Source: Crossaster papposus (Eukaryota > Echinodermata > Asteroidea > Velatida > Solasteridae). Taken from it: a stretch of 64,000 nt of DNA. The stretch is from assembly GCA_037893245.1 (NCBI GenBank), contig JBAIAA010001510.1, positions 28,873 to 92,872 on the forward strand, given 5' to 3'. Below, piece after piece: positions 13,479 to 27,550 of the stretch. The translations under genes were made by a program, and so were the position numbers. How positions within the stretch are numbered: the first letter of the stretch is position 1; every line of letters begins with the position of its first letter. Below the pieces are notes generated by a model that did not search any database, was not told the DNA's origin, and saw only the letters and a program-made list of their open reading frames with translations.

Positions 13479-15410
13479 AACTCGAGGGCTTGTTCCCACA
13501 TCATGTGTTTATTTCTTATGCACACTTCTTTCCCTTTACATATTTCTTATGCACACTTCTTTCCCTTTACATATTTCTTATGCACACTTCTTTCCCTTTA
13601 CATATTTCTTATGCACACTTCTTTCCCTTTACATATTTCTTATGCACACTTCTTTCCCTTTACATATTTCTTATGCACACTTCTTTCCCTTTACATATTT
13701 CTTATGCACACTTCTTTCCCTTTACATATTTCTTATGCACACTTCTTTCCCTTTACATATTTCTTATGCACACTTCTTTCCCTTTACATATTTCTTATGC
13801 ACACTTCTTTCCCTTTACATATTTCTTATGCACACTTCTTTCCCTTTACATATTTCTTATGCACACTTCTTTCCCTTTACATATTTCTTATGCACACTTC
13901 TTTCCCTTTACATATTTCTTATGCACACTTCTTTCCCTTTACATATTTCTTATGCACACTTCTTTCCCTTTACATATTTAACTCGAGGGCTTGTTCCCAC
14001 ATCATGTGTTTATTTCTTATGCACACTTCTTTCCCTTTACATATTTATTATGCACACTTCTTTCCCTTTACATATTTCTTATGCACACTTCTTTCCCTTT
14101 ACATATTTCTTATGTACACTTCTTTCCCTTTACATATCTCTTATGAACACTTCTTTCTCTTTACATATTTCTTATGCACACTTATTTCCCTTTACATATT
14201 TCTTATGCACACTTCTTTCCCTTTACATATTTCTTATGCACACTTCTTTCCCTTTACATATTTCTTATGCACACTTCTTTCCCTTTACATATTTCTTATG
14301 CACACTTCTTTCCCTTTACATATTTCTTATGCACACGTTTTTCCCTTTACATATTTCTTATGCACACTTCTTTCCCTTTACATATTTCTTATGCACACTT
14401 TTTTCCCTTTACATATTTCTTATGCACACTTCTTTCCCTTTACATATTTCTTATGCACACTTCTTTCCCTTTACATATTTCTTATGCACACTTCTTTCCC
14501 TTTACATATTTCTTATGCACACTTCTTTCCCTTTACATATTTATTATGCACACTTCTTTCCCTTTACATATTTATTATGCACACTTCTTTCCCTTTACAT
14601 ATTTATTATGCACACTTCTTTCCCTTTACATATTTATTATGCACACTTCTTTCCCTTTACATATTTCTTATGCACACTTCTTTCCCTTTACATATTTCTT
14701 ATGCACACTTCTTTCCCTTTACATATTTCTTATGCACACTTCTTTCCCTTTACATATTTCTTATGCACACTTCTTTCCCTTTACATATTTCTTATGCACA
14801 CTTCTTTCCCTTTACATATTTCTTATGCACACTTCTTTCCCTTTACATATTTCTTATGCACACTTCTTTCCCTTTACATATTTCTTATGCACACTTCTTT
14901 CCCTTTACATATTTCTTATGCACACTTCTTTCCCTTTACATATTTCTTATGCACACTTCTTTCCCTTTACATATTTCTTATGCACACTTCTTTCCCTTTA
15001 CATATTTCTTATGAACACTTCTTTCCCTTTACATATTTCTTATGCACACTTCTTTCCCTTTACATATTTCTTATGCACACTTCTTTCCCTTTACATATTT
15101 CTTATGCACACTTCTTTCCCTTTACATATTTCTTATGCACACTTCTTTCCCTTTACATATTTCTTATGCACACTTCTTTCCCTTTACATATTTCTTATGC
15201 ACACTTCTTTCCCTTTACATATTTCTTATGCACACTTCTTTCCCTTTACATATTTCTTATGCACACTTCTTTCCCTTTACATATTTCTTATGCACACTTC
15301 TTTCCCTTTACATATTTCTTATGCACACTTCTTTCCCTTTACATATTTCTTATGCACACTTCTTTCCCTTTACATATTTCTTATGCACACTTCTTTCCCT
15401 TTACATATTT
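13479..15410 (+). repeat. 1932-bp higher-order repeat, copy 1 (S + L blocks)
   Basis: The unit consists of a short block S (one insert plus 15 monomers, 501 bp, 13479-13979) and a long block L (one insert plus 45 monomers, 1431 bp, 13980-15410). L carries a fixed order of variant monomers measured from its insert: TATGTACAC at +132, TATGAACAC with TTCTCT at +163, CACTTATTTCC next, CACACGTTTTTCC near +357, four TTTATTATG monomers near +570 to +660, and a second TATGAACAC near +1032. Both inserts are haplotype B. This copy lacks the CTTCTTCCCC variant found at the end of S in the other copies. Confidence 0.93.
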
Positions 15411-16660
15411 AACTCGAGGGCTTGTTCCCACATCATGTGTTTATTTCTTATGCACACTTCTTTCCCTTTACATATTTCTTATGCACACTTCTTTCCCTTT
15501 ACATATTTCTTATGCACACTTCTTTCCCTTTACATATTTCTTATGCACACTTCTTTCCCTTTACATATTTCTTATGCACACTTCTTTCCCTTTACATATT
15601 TCTTATGCACACTTCTTTCCCTTTACATATTTCTTATGCACACTTCTTTCCCTTTACATATTTCTTATGCACACTTCTTTCCCTTTACATATTTCTTATG
15701 CACACTTCTTTCCCTTTACATATTTCTTATGCACACTTCTTTCCCTTTACATATTTCTTATGCACACTTCTTTCCCTTTACATATTTCTTATGCACACTT
15801 CTTTCCCTTTACATATTTCTTATGCACACTTCTTTCCCTTTACATATTTCTTATGCACACTTCTTTCCCTTTACATATTTCTTATGCACACTTCTTCCCC
15901 TTTACATATTTAACTCGAGGGCTTGTTCCCACATCATGTGTTTATTTCTTATGCACACTTCTTTCCCTTTACATATTTCTTATGCACACTTCTTTCCCTT
16001 TACATATTTCTTATGCACACTTCTTTCCCTTTACATATTTCTTATGTACACTTCTTTCCCTTTACATATTTCTTATGAACACTTCTTTCTCTTTACATAT
16101 TTCTTATGCACACTTATTTCCCTTTACATATTTCTTATGCACACTTCTTTCCCTTTACATATTTCTTATGCACACTTCTTTCCCTTTACATATTTCTTAT
16201 GCACACTTCTTTCCCTTTACATATTTCTTATGCACACTTCTTTCCCTTTACATATTTCTTATGCACACGTTTTTCCCTTTACATATTTCTTATGCACACT
16301 TCTTTCCCTTTACATATTTCTTATGCACACTTTTTTCCCTTTACATATTTCTTATGCACACTTCTTTCCCTTTACATATTTCTTATGCACACTTCTTTCC
16401 CTTTACATATTTCTTATGCACACTTCTTTCCCTTTACATATTTCTTATGCACACTTCTTTCCCTTTACATATTTCTTATGCACACTTCTTTCCCTTTACA
16501 TATTTCTTATGCACACTTCTTTCCCTTTACATATTTCTTATGCACACTTCTTTCCCTTTACATATTTCTTATGCACACTTCTTTCCCTTTACATATTTCT
16601 TATGCACACTTCTTTCCCTTTACATATTTCTTATGCACACTTCTTTCCCTTTACATATTT
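15411..16660 (+). repeat. Higher-order repeat copy 2, L block truncated
   Basis: S is complete (15411-15911) and ends with the CTTCTTCCCC variant monomer. L (15912-16660) is only 749 bp, an insert plus 23 monomers instead of 45. Its left half keeps the usual markers up to CACACGTTTTTCC at about 16269, but the run of four TTTATTATG monomers and the second TATGAACAC are missing. The loss is 682 bp, exactly 22 monomers, consistent with an in-register unequal crossover. Confidence 0.9.
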
Positions 16661-18091
16661 AACTCGAGGGCTTGTTCCCACATCATGTGTTTATTTCTTA
16701 TGCACACTTCTTTCCCTTTACATATTTATTATGCACACTTCTTTCCCTTTACATATTTCTTATGCACACTTCTTTCCCTTTACATATTTCTTATGTACAC
16801 TTCTTTCCCTTTACATATCTCTTATGAACACTTCTTTCTCTTTACATATTTCTTATGCACACTTATTTCCCTTTACATATTTCTTATGCACACTTCTTTC
16901 CCTTTACATATTTCTTATGCACACTTCTTTCCCTTTACATATTTCTTATGCACACTTCTTTCCCTTTACATATTTCTTATGCACACTTCTTTCCCTTTAC
17001 ATATTTCTTATGCACACGTTTTTCCCTTTACATATTTCTTATGCACACTTCTTTCCCTTTACATATTTCTTATGCACACTTTTTTCCCTTTACATATTTC
17101 TTATGCACACTTCTTTCCCTTTACATATTTCTTATGCACACTTCTTTCCCTTTACATATTTCTTATGCACACTTCTTTCCCTTTACATATTTCTTATGCA
17201 CACTTCTTTCCCTTTACATATTTATTATGCACACTTCTTTCCCTTTACATATTTATTATGCACACTTCTTTCCCTTTACATATTTATTATGCACACTTCT
17301 TTCCCTTTACATATTTATTATGCACACTTCTTTCCCTTTACATATTTCTTATGCACACTTCTTTCCCTTTACATATTTCTTATGCACACTTCTTTCCCTT
17401 TACATATTTCTTATGCACACTTCTTTCCCTTTACATATTTCTTATGCACACTTCTTTCCCTTTACATATTTCTTATGCACACTTCTTTCCCTTTACATAT
17501 TTCTTATGCACACTTCTTTCCCTTTACATATTTCTTATGCACACTTCTTTCCCTTTACATATTTCTTATGCACACTTCTTTCCCTTTACATATTTCTTAT
17601 GCACACTTCTTTCCCTTTACATATTTCTTATGCACACTTCTTTCCCTTTACATATTTCTTATGCACACTTCTTTCCCTTTACATATTTCTTATGAACACT
17701 TCTTTCCCTTTACATATTTCTTATGCACACTTCTTTCCCTTTACATATTTCTTATGCACACTTCTTTCCCTTTACATATTTCTTATGCACACTTCTTTCC
17801 CTTTACATATTTCTTATGCACACTTCTTTCCCTTTACATATTTCTTATGCACACTTCTTTCCCTTTACATATTTCTTATGCACACTTCTTTCCCTTTACA
17901 TATTTCTTATGCACACTTCTTTCCCTTTACATATTTCTTATGCACACTTCTTTCCCTTTACATATTTCTTATGCACACTTCTTTCCCTTTACATATTTCT
18001 TATGCACACTTCTTTCCCTTTACATATTTCTTATGCACACTTCTTTCCCTTTACATATTTCTTATGCACACTTCTTTCCCTTTACATATTT
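16661..18091 (+). repeat. L block (1431 bp), haplotype B
   Basis: An L block without its own S block. It has all the L markers at the same offsets (+132, +163, +357, the four TTTATTATG monomers and the late TATGAACAC). It also carries a TTTATTATG monomer two units after the insert and TACATATCTC before TATGAACAC, both shared with the L blocks at 13980 and 23919 but not with those at 18593 and 25851. L blocks therefore come in at least two subtypes. Confidence 0.91.
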
Positions 18092-20023
18092 AACTCGAGG
18101 GCTTGTTCCCACATCATGTGTTTATTTCTTATGCACACTTCTTTCCCTTTACATATTTCTTATGCACACTTCTTTCCCTTTACATATTTCTTATGCACAC
18201 TTCTTTCCCTTTACATATTTCTTATGCACACTTCTTTCCCTTTACATATTTCTTATGCACACTTCTTTCCCTTTACATATTTCTTATGCACACTTCTTTC
18301 CCTTTACATATTTCTTATGCACACTTCTTTCCCTTTACATATTTCTTATGCACACTTCTTTCCCTTTACATATTTCTTATGCACACTTCTTTCCCTTTAC
18401 ATATTTCTTATGCACACTTCTTTCCCTTTACATATTTCTTATGCACACTTCTTTCCCTTTACATATTTCTTATGCACACTTCTTTCCCTTTACATATTTC
18501 TTATGCACACTTCTTTCCCTTTACATATTTCTTATGCACACTTCTTTCCCTTTACATATTTCTTATGCACACTTCTTCCCCTTTACATATTTAACTCGAG
18601 GGCTTGTTCCCACATCATGTGTTTATTTCTTATGCACACTTCTTTCCCTTTACATATTTCTTATGCACACTTCTTTCCCTTTACATATTTCTTATGCACA
18701 CTTCTTTCCCTTTACATATTTCTTATGTACACTTCTTTCCCTTTACATATTTCTTATGAACACTTCTTTCTCTTTACATATTTATTATGCACACTTATTT
18801 CCCTTTACATATTTCTTATGCACACTTCTTTCCCTTTACATATTTCTTATGCACACTTCTTTCCCTTTACATATTTCTTATGCACACTTCTTTCCCTTTA
18901 CATATTTCTTATGCACACTTCTTTCCCTTTACATATTTCTTATGCACACGTTTTTCCCTTTACATATTTCTTATGCACACTTCTTTCCCTTTACATATTT
19001 CTTATGCACACTTTTTTCCCTTTACATATTTCTTATGCACACTTCTTTCCCTTTACATATTTCTTATGCACACTTCTTTCCCTTTACATATTTCTTATGC
19101 ACACTTCTTTCCCTTTACATATTTCTTATGCACACTTCTTTCCCTTTACATATTTATTATGCACACTTCTTTCCCTTTACATATTTATTATGCACACTTC
19201 TTTCCCTTTACATATTTATTATGCACACTTCTTTCCCTTTACATATTTATTATGCACACTTCTTTCCCTTTACATATTTCTTATGCACACTTCTTTCCCT
19301 TTACATATTTCTTATGCACACTTCTTTCCCTTTACATATTTCTTATGCACACTTCTTTCCCTTTACATATTTCTTATGCACACTTCTTTCCCTTTACATA
19401 TTTCTTATGCACACTTCTTTCCCTTTACATATTTCTTATGCACACTTCTTTCCCTTTACATATTTCTTATGCACACTTCTTTCCCTTTACATATTTCTTA
19501 TGCACACTTCTTTCCCTTTACATATTTCTTATGCACACTTCTTTCCCTTTACATATTTCTTATGCACACTTCTTTCCCTTTACATATTTCTTATGCACAC
19601 TTCTTTCCCTTTACATATTTCTTATGAACACTTCTTTCCCTTTACATATTTCTTATGCACACTTCTTTCCCTTTACATATTTCTTATGCACACTTCTTTC
19701 CCTTTACATATTTCTTATGCACACTTCTTTCCCTTTACATATTTCTTATGCACACTTCTTTCCCTTTACATATTTCTTATGCACACTTCTTTTCCTTTAC
19801 ATATTTCTTATGCACACTTCCTTCCCTTTACATATTTCTTATGCACACTTCCTTCCCTTTACATATTTCTTATGCACACTTCTTTCCCTTTACATATTTC
19901 TTATGCACACTTCTTTCCCTTTACATATTTCTTATGCACACTTCTTTCCCTTTACATATTTCTTATGCACACTTCTTTCCCTTTACATATTTCTTATGCA
20001 CACTTCTTTCCCTTTACATATTT
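18092..20023 (+). repeat. 1932-bp higher-order repeat, complete copy
   Basis: S at 18092-18592 ends with the CTTCTTCCCC variant; L at 18593-20023 has the full marker series. The late part of L carries CTTTTCC and two CTTCCTTCCC monomers near 19790-19857, shared with the copy at 25350 but absent from copy 1. A private TTTATTATG change lies at 18784. Confidence 0.92.
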
Positions 20024-23000
20024 AACTCGAGGGCTTGTTCCCACATCATGTGTTTATTTCTTATGCACACTTCTTTCCCTTTACATATTTCTTATGCACA
20101 CTTCTTTCCCTTTACATATTTCTTATGCACACTTCTTTCCCTTTACATATTTCTTATGCACACTTCTTTCCCTTTACATATTTCTTATGAACACTTCTTT
20201 CTCTTTACATATTTCTTATGCACACTTCTTTCCCTTTACATATTTCTTATGCACACTTCTTTCCCTTTACATATTTCTTATGCACACTTCTTTCCCTTTA
20301 CATATTTCTTATGCACACTTCTTTCCCTTTACATATTTCTTATGCACACTTCTTTCCCTTTACATATTTCTTATGCACACTTCTTTCCCTTTACATATTT
20401 CTTATGCACACTTCTTTCCCTTTACATATTTCTTATACACACTTCTTTCCCTTTACATATTTCTTATGCACACTTCTTTCCCTTTACATATTTCTTATGC
20501 ACACTTCTTTCCCTTTACATATTTCTTATGCACACTTCTTTCCCTTTACATATTTCTTATGCACACTTCTTTCCCTTTACATATTTATTATGCACACTTC
20601 TTTCCCTTTACATATTTATTATGCACACTTCTTTCCCTTTACATATTTATTATGCACACTTCTTTCCCTTTACATATTTATTATGCACACTTCTTTCCCT
20701 TTACATATTTCTTATGCACACTTCTTTCCCTTTACATATTTCTTATGCACACTTCTTTCCCTTTACATATTTCTTATGCACACTTCTTTCCCTTTACATA
20801 TTTCTTATGCACACTTCTTTCCCTTTACATATTTCTTATGCACACTTCTTTCCCTTTACATATTTCTTATGCACACTTCTTTCCCTTTACATATTTCTTA
20901 TGCACACTTCTTTCCCTTTACATATTTCTTATGCACACTTCTTTCCCTTTACATATTTCTTATGCACACTTCTTTCCCTTTACATATTTCTTATGCACAC
21001 TTCTTTCCCTTTACATATTTCTTATGCACACTTCTTTCCCTTTACATATTTCTTATGAACACTTCTTTCCCTTTACATATTTCTTATGCACACTTCTTTC
21101 CCTTTACATATTTCTTATGCACACTTCTTTCCCTTTACATATTTCTTATGCACCCTTCTTTCCCTTTACATATTTCTTATGCACACTTCTTTCCCTTTAC
21201 ATATTTCTTATGCACACTTCTTTTCCTTTACATATTTCTTATGCACACTTCTTTCCCTTTACATATTTCTTATGCACACTTCTTTCCCTTTACATATTTC
21301 TTATGCACACTTCTTTCCCTTTACATATTTCTTATGCACACTTCTTTCCCTTTACATATTTCTTATGCACACTTCTTTCCCTTTACATATTTCTTATGCA
21401 CACTTCTTTCCCTTTACATATTTCTTATGCACACTTCTTTCCCTTTACATATTTCTTATGCACACTTCTTTCCCTTTACATATTTCTTATGCACACTTCT
21501 TTCCCTTTACATATTTCTTATGCACACTTCTTTCCCTTTACATATTTCTTATGCACACTTCTTTCCCTTTACATATTTCTTATGCACACTTCTTTCCCTT
21601 TACATATTTCTTATGCACACTTCTTTCCCTTTACATATTTCTTATGCACACTTCTTTCCCTTTACATATTTCTTATGCACACTTCTTTCCCTTTACATAT
21701 TTCTTATGCACACTTCTTTCCCTTTACATATTTCTTATGCACACTTCTTTCCCTTTACATATTTAACTCGAGGGCTTGTCCCGACATCATGTGTTTATTT
21801 CTTATGCACACTTCTTTCCCTTTACATATTTCTTATGCACACTTCTTTCCCTTTACATATTTCTTATGCACACTTCTTTCCCTTTACATATTTCTTATGC
21901 ACACTTCTTTCCCTTTACATATTTCTTATGCACACTTCTTTCCCTTTACATATTTCTTATGCACACTTCTTTCCCTTTACATATTTCTTATGCACACTTC
22001 TTTCCCTTTACATATTTCTTATGCACACTTCTTTCCCTTTACATATTTCTTATGCACACTTCTTTCCCTTTACATATTTCTTATGCACACTTCTTTCCCT
22101 TTACATATTTCTTATGCACACTTCTTTCCCTTTACATATTTAACTCGAGGGCTTGTTCCCACATCATGTGTTTATTTCTTATGCACACTTCTTTCCCTTT
22201 ACATATTTCTTATGCACACTTCTTTCCCTTTACATATTTCTTATGCACACTTCTTTCCCTTTACATATTTCTTATGCACACTTCTTTCCCTTTACATATT
22301 TCTTATGCACACTTCTTTCCCTTTACATATTTCTTATGCACACTTCTTTCCCTTTACATATTTCTTATGCACACTTCTTTCCCTTTACATATTTCTTATG
22401 CACACTTCTTTCCCTTTACATATATCTTATGCACACTTCTTTCCCTTTACATATTTCTTATGCACACTTCTTTCCCTTTACATATTTCTTATGCACACTT
22501 CTTTCCCTTTACATATTTCTTATGCACACTTCTTTCCCTTTACATATTTCTTATGCACACTTCTTTCCCTTTACATATTTCTTATGCACACTTCTTTCCC
22601 TTTACATATTTCTTATGCACACTTCTTTCCCTTTACATATTTCTTATGCACACTTCTTTCCCTTTACATATTTCTTATGCACACTTCTTTCCCTTTACAT
22701 ATTTAACTCGAGGGCTTGTTCCCACATCATGTGTTTATTTATTATGCACACTTCTTTCCCTTTACATATTTCTTATGCACACTTCTTTCCCTTTACATAT
22801 TTCTTATGCACACTTCTTTCCCTTTACATATTTCTTATGCACACTTCTTTCCCTTTACATATTTCTTATGAACACTTCTTTCTCTTTACATATTTCTTAT
22901 GCACACTTCTTTCCCTTTACATATTTCTTATGCACACTTCTTTCCCTTTACATATTTCTTATGCACACTTCTTTCCCTTTACATATTTCTTATGCACACT

Positions 23001-23918
23001 TCTTTCCCTTTACATATTTCTTATGCACACTTCTTTCCCTTTACATATTTCTTATGCACACGTCTTTCCCTTTACATATTTCTTATGCACACTTCTTTCC
23101 CTTTACATATTTCTTATGCACACTTCTTTCCCTTTACATATTTCTTATGCACACTTCTTTCCCTTTACATATTTCTTATGCACACTTCTTTCCCTTTACA
23201 TATTTCTTATGCACACTTCTTTCCCTTTACATATTTCTTATGCACACTTCTTTCCCTTTACATATTTATTATGCACACTTCTTTCCCTTTACATATTTAT
23301 TATGCACACTTCTTTCCCTTTACATATTTATTATGCACACTTCTTTCCCTTTACATATTTCTTATGCACACTTCTTTCCCTTTACATATTTCTTATGCAC
23401 ACTTCTTTCCCTTTACATATTTCTTATGCACACTTCTTTCCCTTTACATATTTCTTATGCACACTTCTTTCCCTTTACATATTTCTTATGCACACTTCTT
23501 TCCCTTTACATATTTCTTATGCACACTTCTTTCCCTTTACATATTTCTTATGCACACTTCTTTCCCTTTACATATTTCTTATGCACACTTCTTTCCCTTT
23601 ACATATTTCTTATGCACACTTCTTTCCCTTTACATATTTCTTATGCACACTTCTTTCCCTTTACATATTTCTTATGCACACTTCTTTCCCTTTACATATT
23701 TCTTATGCACACTTCTTTCCCTTTACATATTTCTTATGAACACTTCTTTCCCTTTACATATTTCTTATGCACACTTCTTTCCCTTTACATATTTCTTATG
23801 CACACTTCTTTCCCTTTACATATTTCTTATGCACACTTCTTTCCCTTTACATATTTCTTATGCACACTTCTTTCCCTTTACATATTTCTTATGCACACTT
23901 CTTTCCCTTTACATATTT
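20024..23918 (+). repeat. Derived higher-order segment, four inserts of uneven spacing
   Basis: Inserts start at 20024 (B), 21765 (A), 22142 (B) and 22705 (B), followed by 55, 11, 17 and 38 monomers. Those at 20024 and 22705 have the TATGAACAC monomer at +163 and a run of TTTATTATG monomers, so both are L derivatives: the first extended by ten monomers, the second shortened by seven. The A insert at 21765 followed by 11 monomers and a B insert repeats the arrangement at 13102-13479, so an A-to-B junction was copied along with the block. Confidence 0.88.
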
Positions 23919-25349
23919 AACTCGAGGGCTTGTTCCCACATCATGTGTTTATTTCTTATGCACACTTCTTTCCCTTTACATATTTATTATGCACACTTCT
24001 TTCCCTTTACATATTTCTTATGCACACTTCTTTCCCTTTACATATTTCTTATGTACACTTCTTTCCCTTTACATATCTCTTATGAACACTTCTTTCTCTT
24101 TACATATTTCTTATGCACACTTATTTCCCTTTACATATTTCTTATGCACACTTCTTTCCCTTTACATATTTCTTATGCACACTTCTTTCCCTTTACATAT
24201 TTCTTATGCACACTTCTTTCCCTTTACATATTTCTTATGCACACTTCTTTCCCTTTACATATTTCTTATGCACACGTTTTTCCCTTTACATATTTCTTAT
24301 GCACACTTCTTTCCCTTTACATATTTCTTATGCACACTTTTTTCCCTTTACATATTTCTTATGCACACTTCTTTCCCTTTACATATTTCTTATGCACACT
24401 TCTTTCCCTTTACATATTTCTTATGCACACTTCTTTCCCTTTACATATTTCTTATGCACACTTCTTTCCCTTTACATATTTATTATGCACACTTCTTTCC
24501 CTTTACATATTTATTATGCACACTTCTTTCCCTTTACATATTTATTATGCACACTTCTTTCCCTTTACATATTTATTATGCACACTTCTTTCCCTTTACA
24601 TATTTCTTATGCACACTTCTTTCCCTTTACATATTTCTTATGCACACTTCTTTCCCTTTACATATTTCTTATGCACACTTCTTTCCCTTTACATATTTCT
24701 TATGCACACTTCTTTCCCTTTACATATTTCTTATGCACACTTCTTTCCCTTTACATATTTCTTATGCACACTTCTTTCCCTTTACATATTTCTTATGCAC
24801 ACTTCTTTCCCTTTACATATTTCTTATGCACACTTCTTTCCCTTTACATATTTCTTATGCACACTTCTTTCCCTTTACATATTTCTTATGCACACTTCTT
24901 TCCCTTTACATATTTCTTATGCACACTTCTTTCCCTTTACATATTTCTTATGAACACTTCTTTCCCTTTACATATTTCTTATGCACACTTCTTTCCCTTT
25001 ACATATTTCTTATGCACACTTCTTTCCCTTTACATATTTCTTATGCACACTTCTTTCCCTTTACATATTTCTTATGCACACTTCTTTCCCTTTACATATT
25101 TCTTATGCACACTTCTTTCCCTTTACATATTTCTTATGCACACTTCTTTCCCTTTACATATTTCTTATGCACACTTCTTTCCCTTTACATATTTCTTATG
25201 CACACTTCTTTCCCTTTACATATTTCTTATGCACACTTCTTTCCCTTTACATATTTCTTATGCACACTTCTTTCCCTTTACATATTTCTTATGCACACTT
25301 CTTTCCCTTTACATATTTCTTATGCACACTTCTTTCCCTTTACATATTT
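23919..25349 (+). repeat. L block, copy of 16661-18091
   Basis: Same 1431-bp length and same marker offsets as the L block 7,258 bp upstream, including the early TTTATTATG monomer (16727 and 23985) and TACATATCTC before TATGAACAC. It is the left part of the large duplicated segment described in the findings. Confidence 0.92.
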
Positions 25350-27281
25350 AACTCGAGGGCTTGTTCCCACATCATGTGTTTATTTCTTATGCACACTTCT
25401 TTCCCTTTACATATTTCTTATGCACACTTCTTTCCCTTTACATATTTCTTATGCACACTTCTTTCCCTTTACATATTTCTTATGCACACTTCTTTCCCTT
25501 TACATATTTCTTATGCACACTTCTTTCCCTTTACATATTTCTTATGCACACTTCTTTCCCTTTACATATTTCTTATGCACACTTCTTTCCCTTTACATAT
25601 TTCTTATGCACACTTCTTTCCCTTTACATATTTCTTATGCACACTTCTTTCCCTTTACATATTTCTTATGCACACTTCTTTCCCTTTACATATTTCTTAT
25701 GCACACTTCTTTCCCTTTACATATTTCTTATGCACACTTCTTTCCCTTTACATATTTCTTATGCACACTTCTTTCCCTTTACATATTTCTTATGCACACT
25801 TCTTTCCCTTTACATATTTCTTATGCACACTTCTTCCCCTTTACATATTTAACTCGAGGGCTTGTTCCCACATCATGTGTTTATTTCTTATGCACACTTC
25901 TTTCCCTTTACATATTTCTTATGCACACTTCTTTCCCTTTACATATTTCTTATGCACACTTCTTTCCCTTTACATATTTCTTATGTACACTTCTTTCCCT
26001 TTACATATTTCTTATGAACACTTCTTTCTCTTTACATATTTCTTATGCACACTTATTTCCCTTTACATATTTCTTATGCACACTTCTTTCCCTTTACATA
26101 TTTCTTATGCACACTTCTTTCCCTTTACATATTTCTTATGCACACTTCTTTCCCTTTACATATTTCTTATGCACACTTCTTTCCCTTTACATATTTCTTA
26201 TGCACACGTTTTTCCCTTTACATATTTCTTATGCACACTTCTTTCCCTTTACATATTTCTTATGCACACTTTTTTCCCTTTACATATTTCTTATGCACAC
26301 TTCTTTCCCTTTACATATTTCTTATGCACACTTCTTTCCCTTTACATATTTCTTATGCACACTTCTTTCCCTTTACATATTTCTTATGCACACTTCTTTC
26401 CCTTTACATATTTATTATGCACACTTCTTTCCCTTTACATATTTATTATGCACACTTCTTTCCCTTTACATATTTATTATGCACACTTCTTTCCCTTTAC
26501 ATATTTATTATGCACACTTCTTTCCCTTTACATATTTCTTATGCACACTTCTTTCCCTTTACATATTTCTTATGCACACTTCTTTCCCTTTACATATTTC
26601 TTATGCACACTTCTTTCCCTTTACATATTTCTTATGCACACTTCTTTCCCTTTACATATTTCTTATGCACACTTCTTTCCCTTTACATATTTCTTATGCA
26701 CACTTCTTTCCCTTTACATATTTCTTATGCACACTTCTTTCCCTTTACATATTTCTTATGCACACTTCTTTCCCTTTACATATTTCTTATGCACACTTCT
26801 TTCCCTTTACATATTTCTTATGCACACTTCTTTCCCTTTACATATTTCTTATGCACACTTCTTTCCCTTTACATATTTCTTATGAACACTTCTTTCCCTT
26901 TACATATTTCTTATGCACACTTCTTTCCCTTTACATATTTCTTATGCACACTTCTTTCCCTTTACATATTTCTTATGCACACTTCTTTCCCTTTACATAT
27001 TTCTTATGCACACTTCTTTCCCTTTACATATTTCTTATGCACACTTCTTTTCCTTTACATATTTCTTATGCACACTTCCTTCCCTTTACATATTTCTTAT
27101 GCACACTTCCTTCCATTTACATATTTCTTATGCACACTTCTTTCCCTTTACATATTTCTTATGCACACTTCTTTCCCTTTACATATTTCTTATGCACACT
27201 TCTTTCCCTTTACATATTTCTTATGCACACTTCTTTCCCTTTACATATTTCTTATGCACACTTCTTTCCCTTTACATATTT
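25350..27281 (+). repeat. 1932-bp higher-order repeat, copy of 18092-20023
   Basis: S (25350-25850) ends with CTTCTTCCCC; L (25851-27281) has all usual markers and the late CTTTTCC / CTTCCTTCC monomers. It differs from the copy at 18092 at two places I could find: C instead of A at 26042 (A at 18784) and CTTCCATTT at 27115 (C at 19857). Confidence 0.92.
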
Positions 27282-27550
27282 AACTCGAGGGCTTGTTCCC
27301 ACATCATGTGTTTATTTCTTATGCACACTTCTTTCCCTTTACATATTTCTTATGCACACTTCTTTCCCTTTACATATTTCTTATGCACACTTCTTTCCCT
27401 TTACATATTTCTTATGCACACTTCTTTCCCTTTACATATTTCTTATGAACACTTCTTTCTCTTTACATATTTCTTATGCACACTTCTTTCCCTTTACATA
27501 TTTCTTATGCACACTTCTTTCCCTTTACATATTTCTTATGCACACTTCCT
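27282..27550 (+). repeat. Truncated L block at edge of homogeneous array
   Basis: A haplotype B insert at 27282-27317 is followed by TATGAACAC at +163 as in other L blocks. About 100 bp later a single-base insertion (CTTCCTTTCCC at about 27546) occurs, and from there on all monomers are consensus. The homogeneous array has therefore replaced, or expanded into, the rest of an L block here. Confidence 0.87.
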
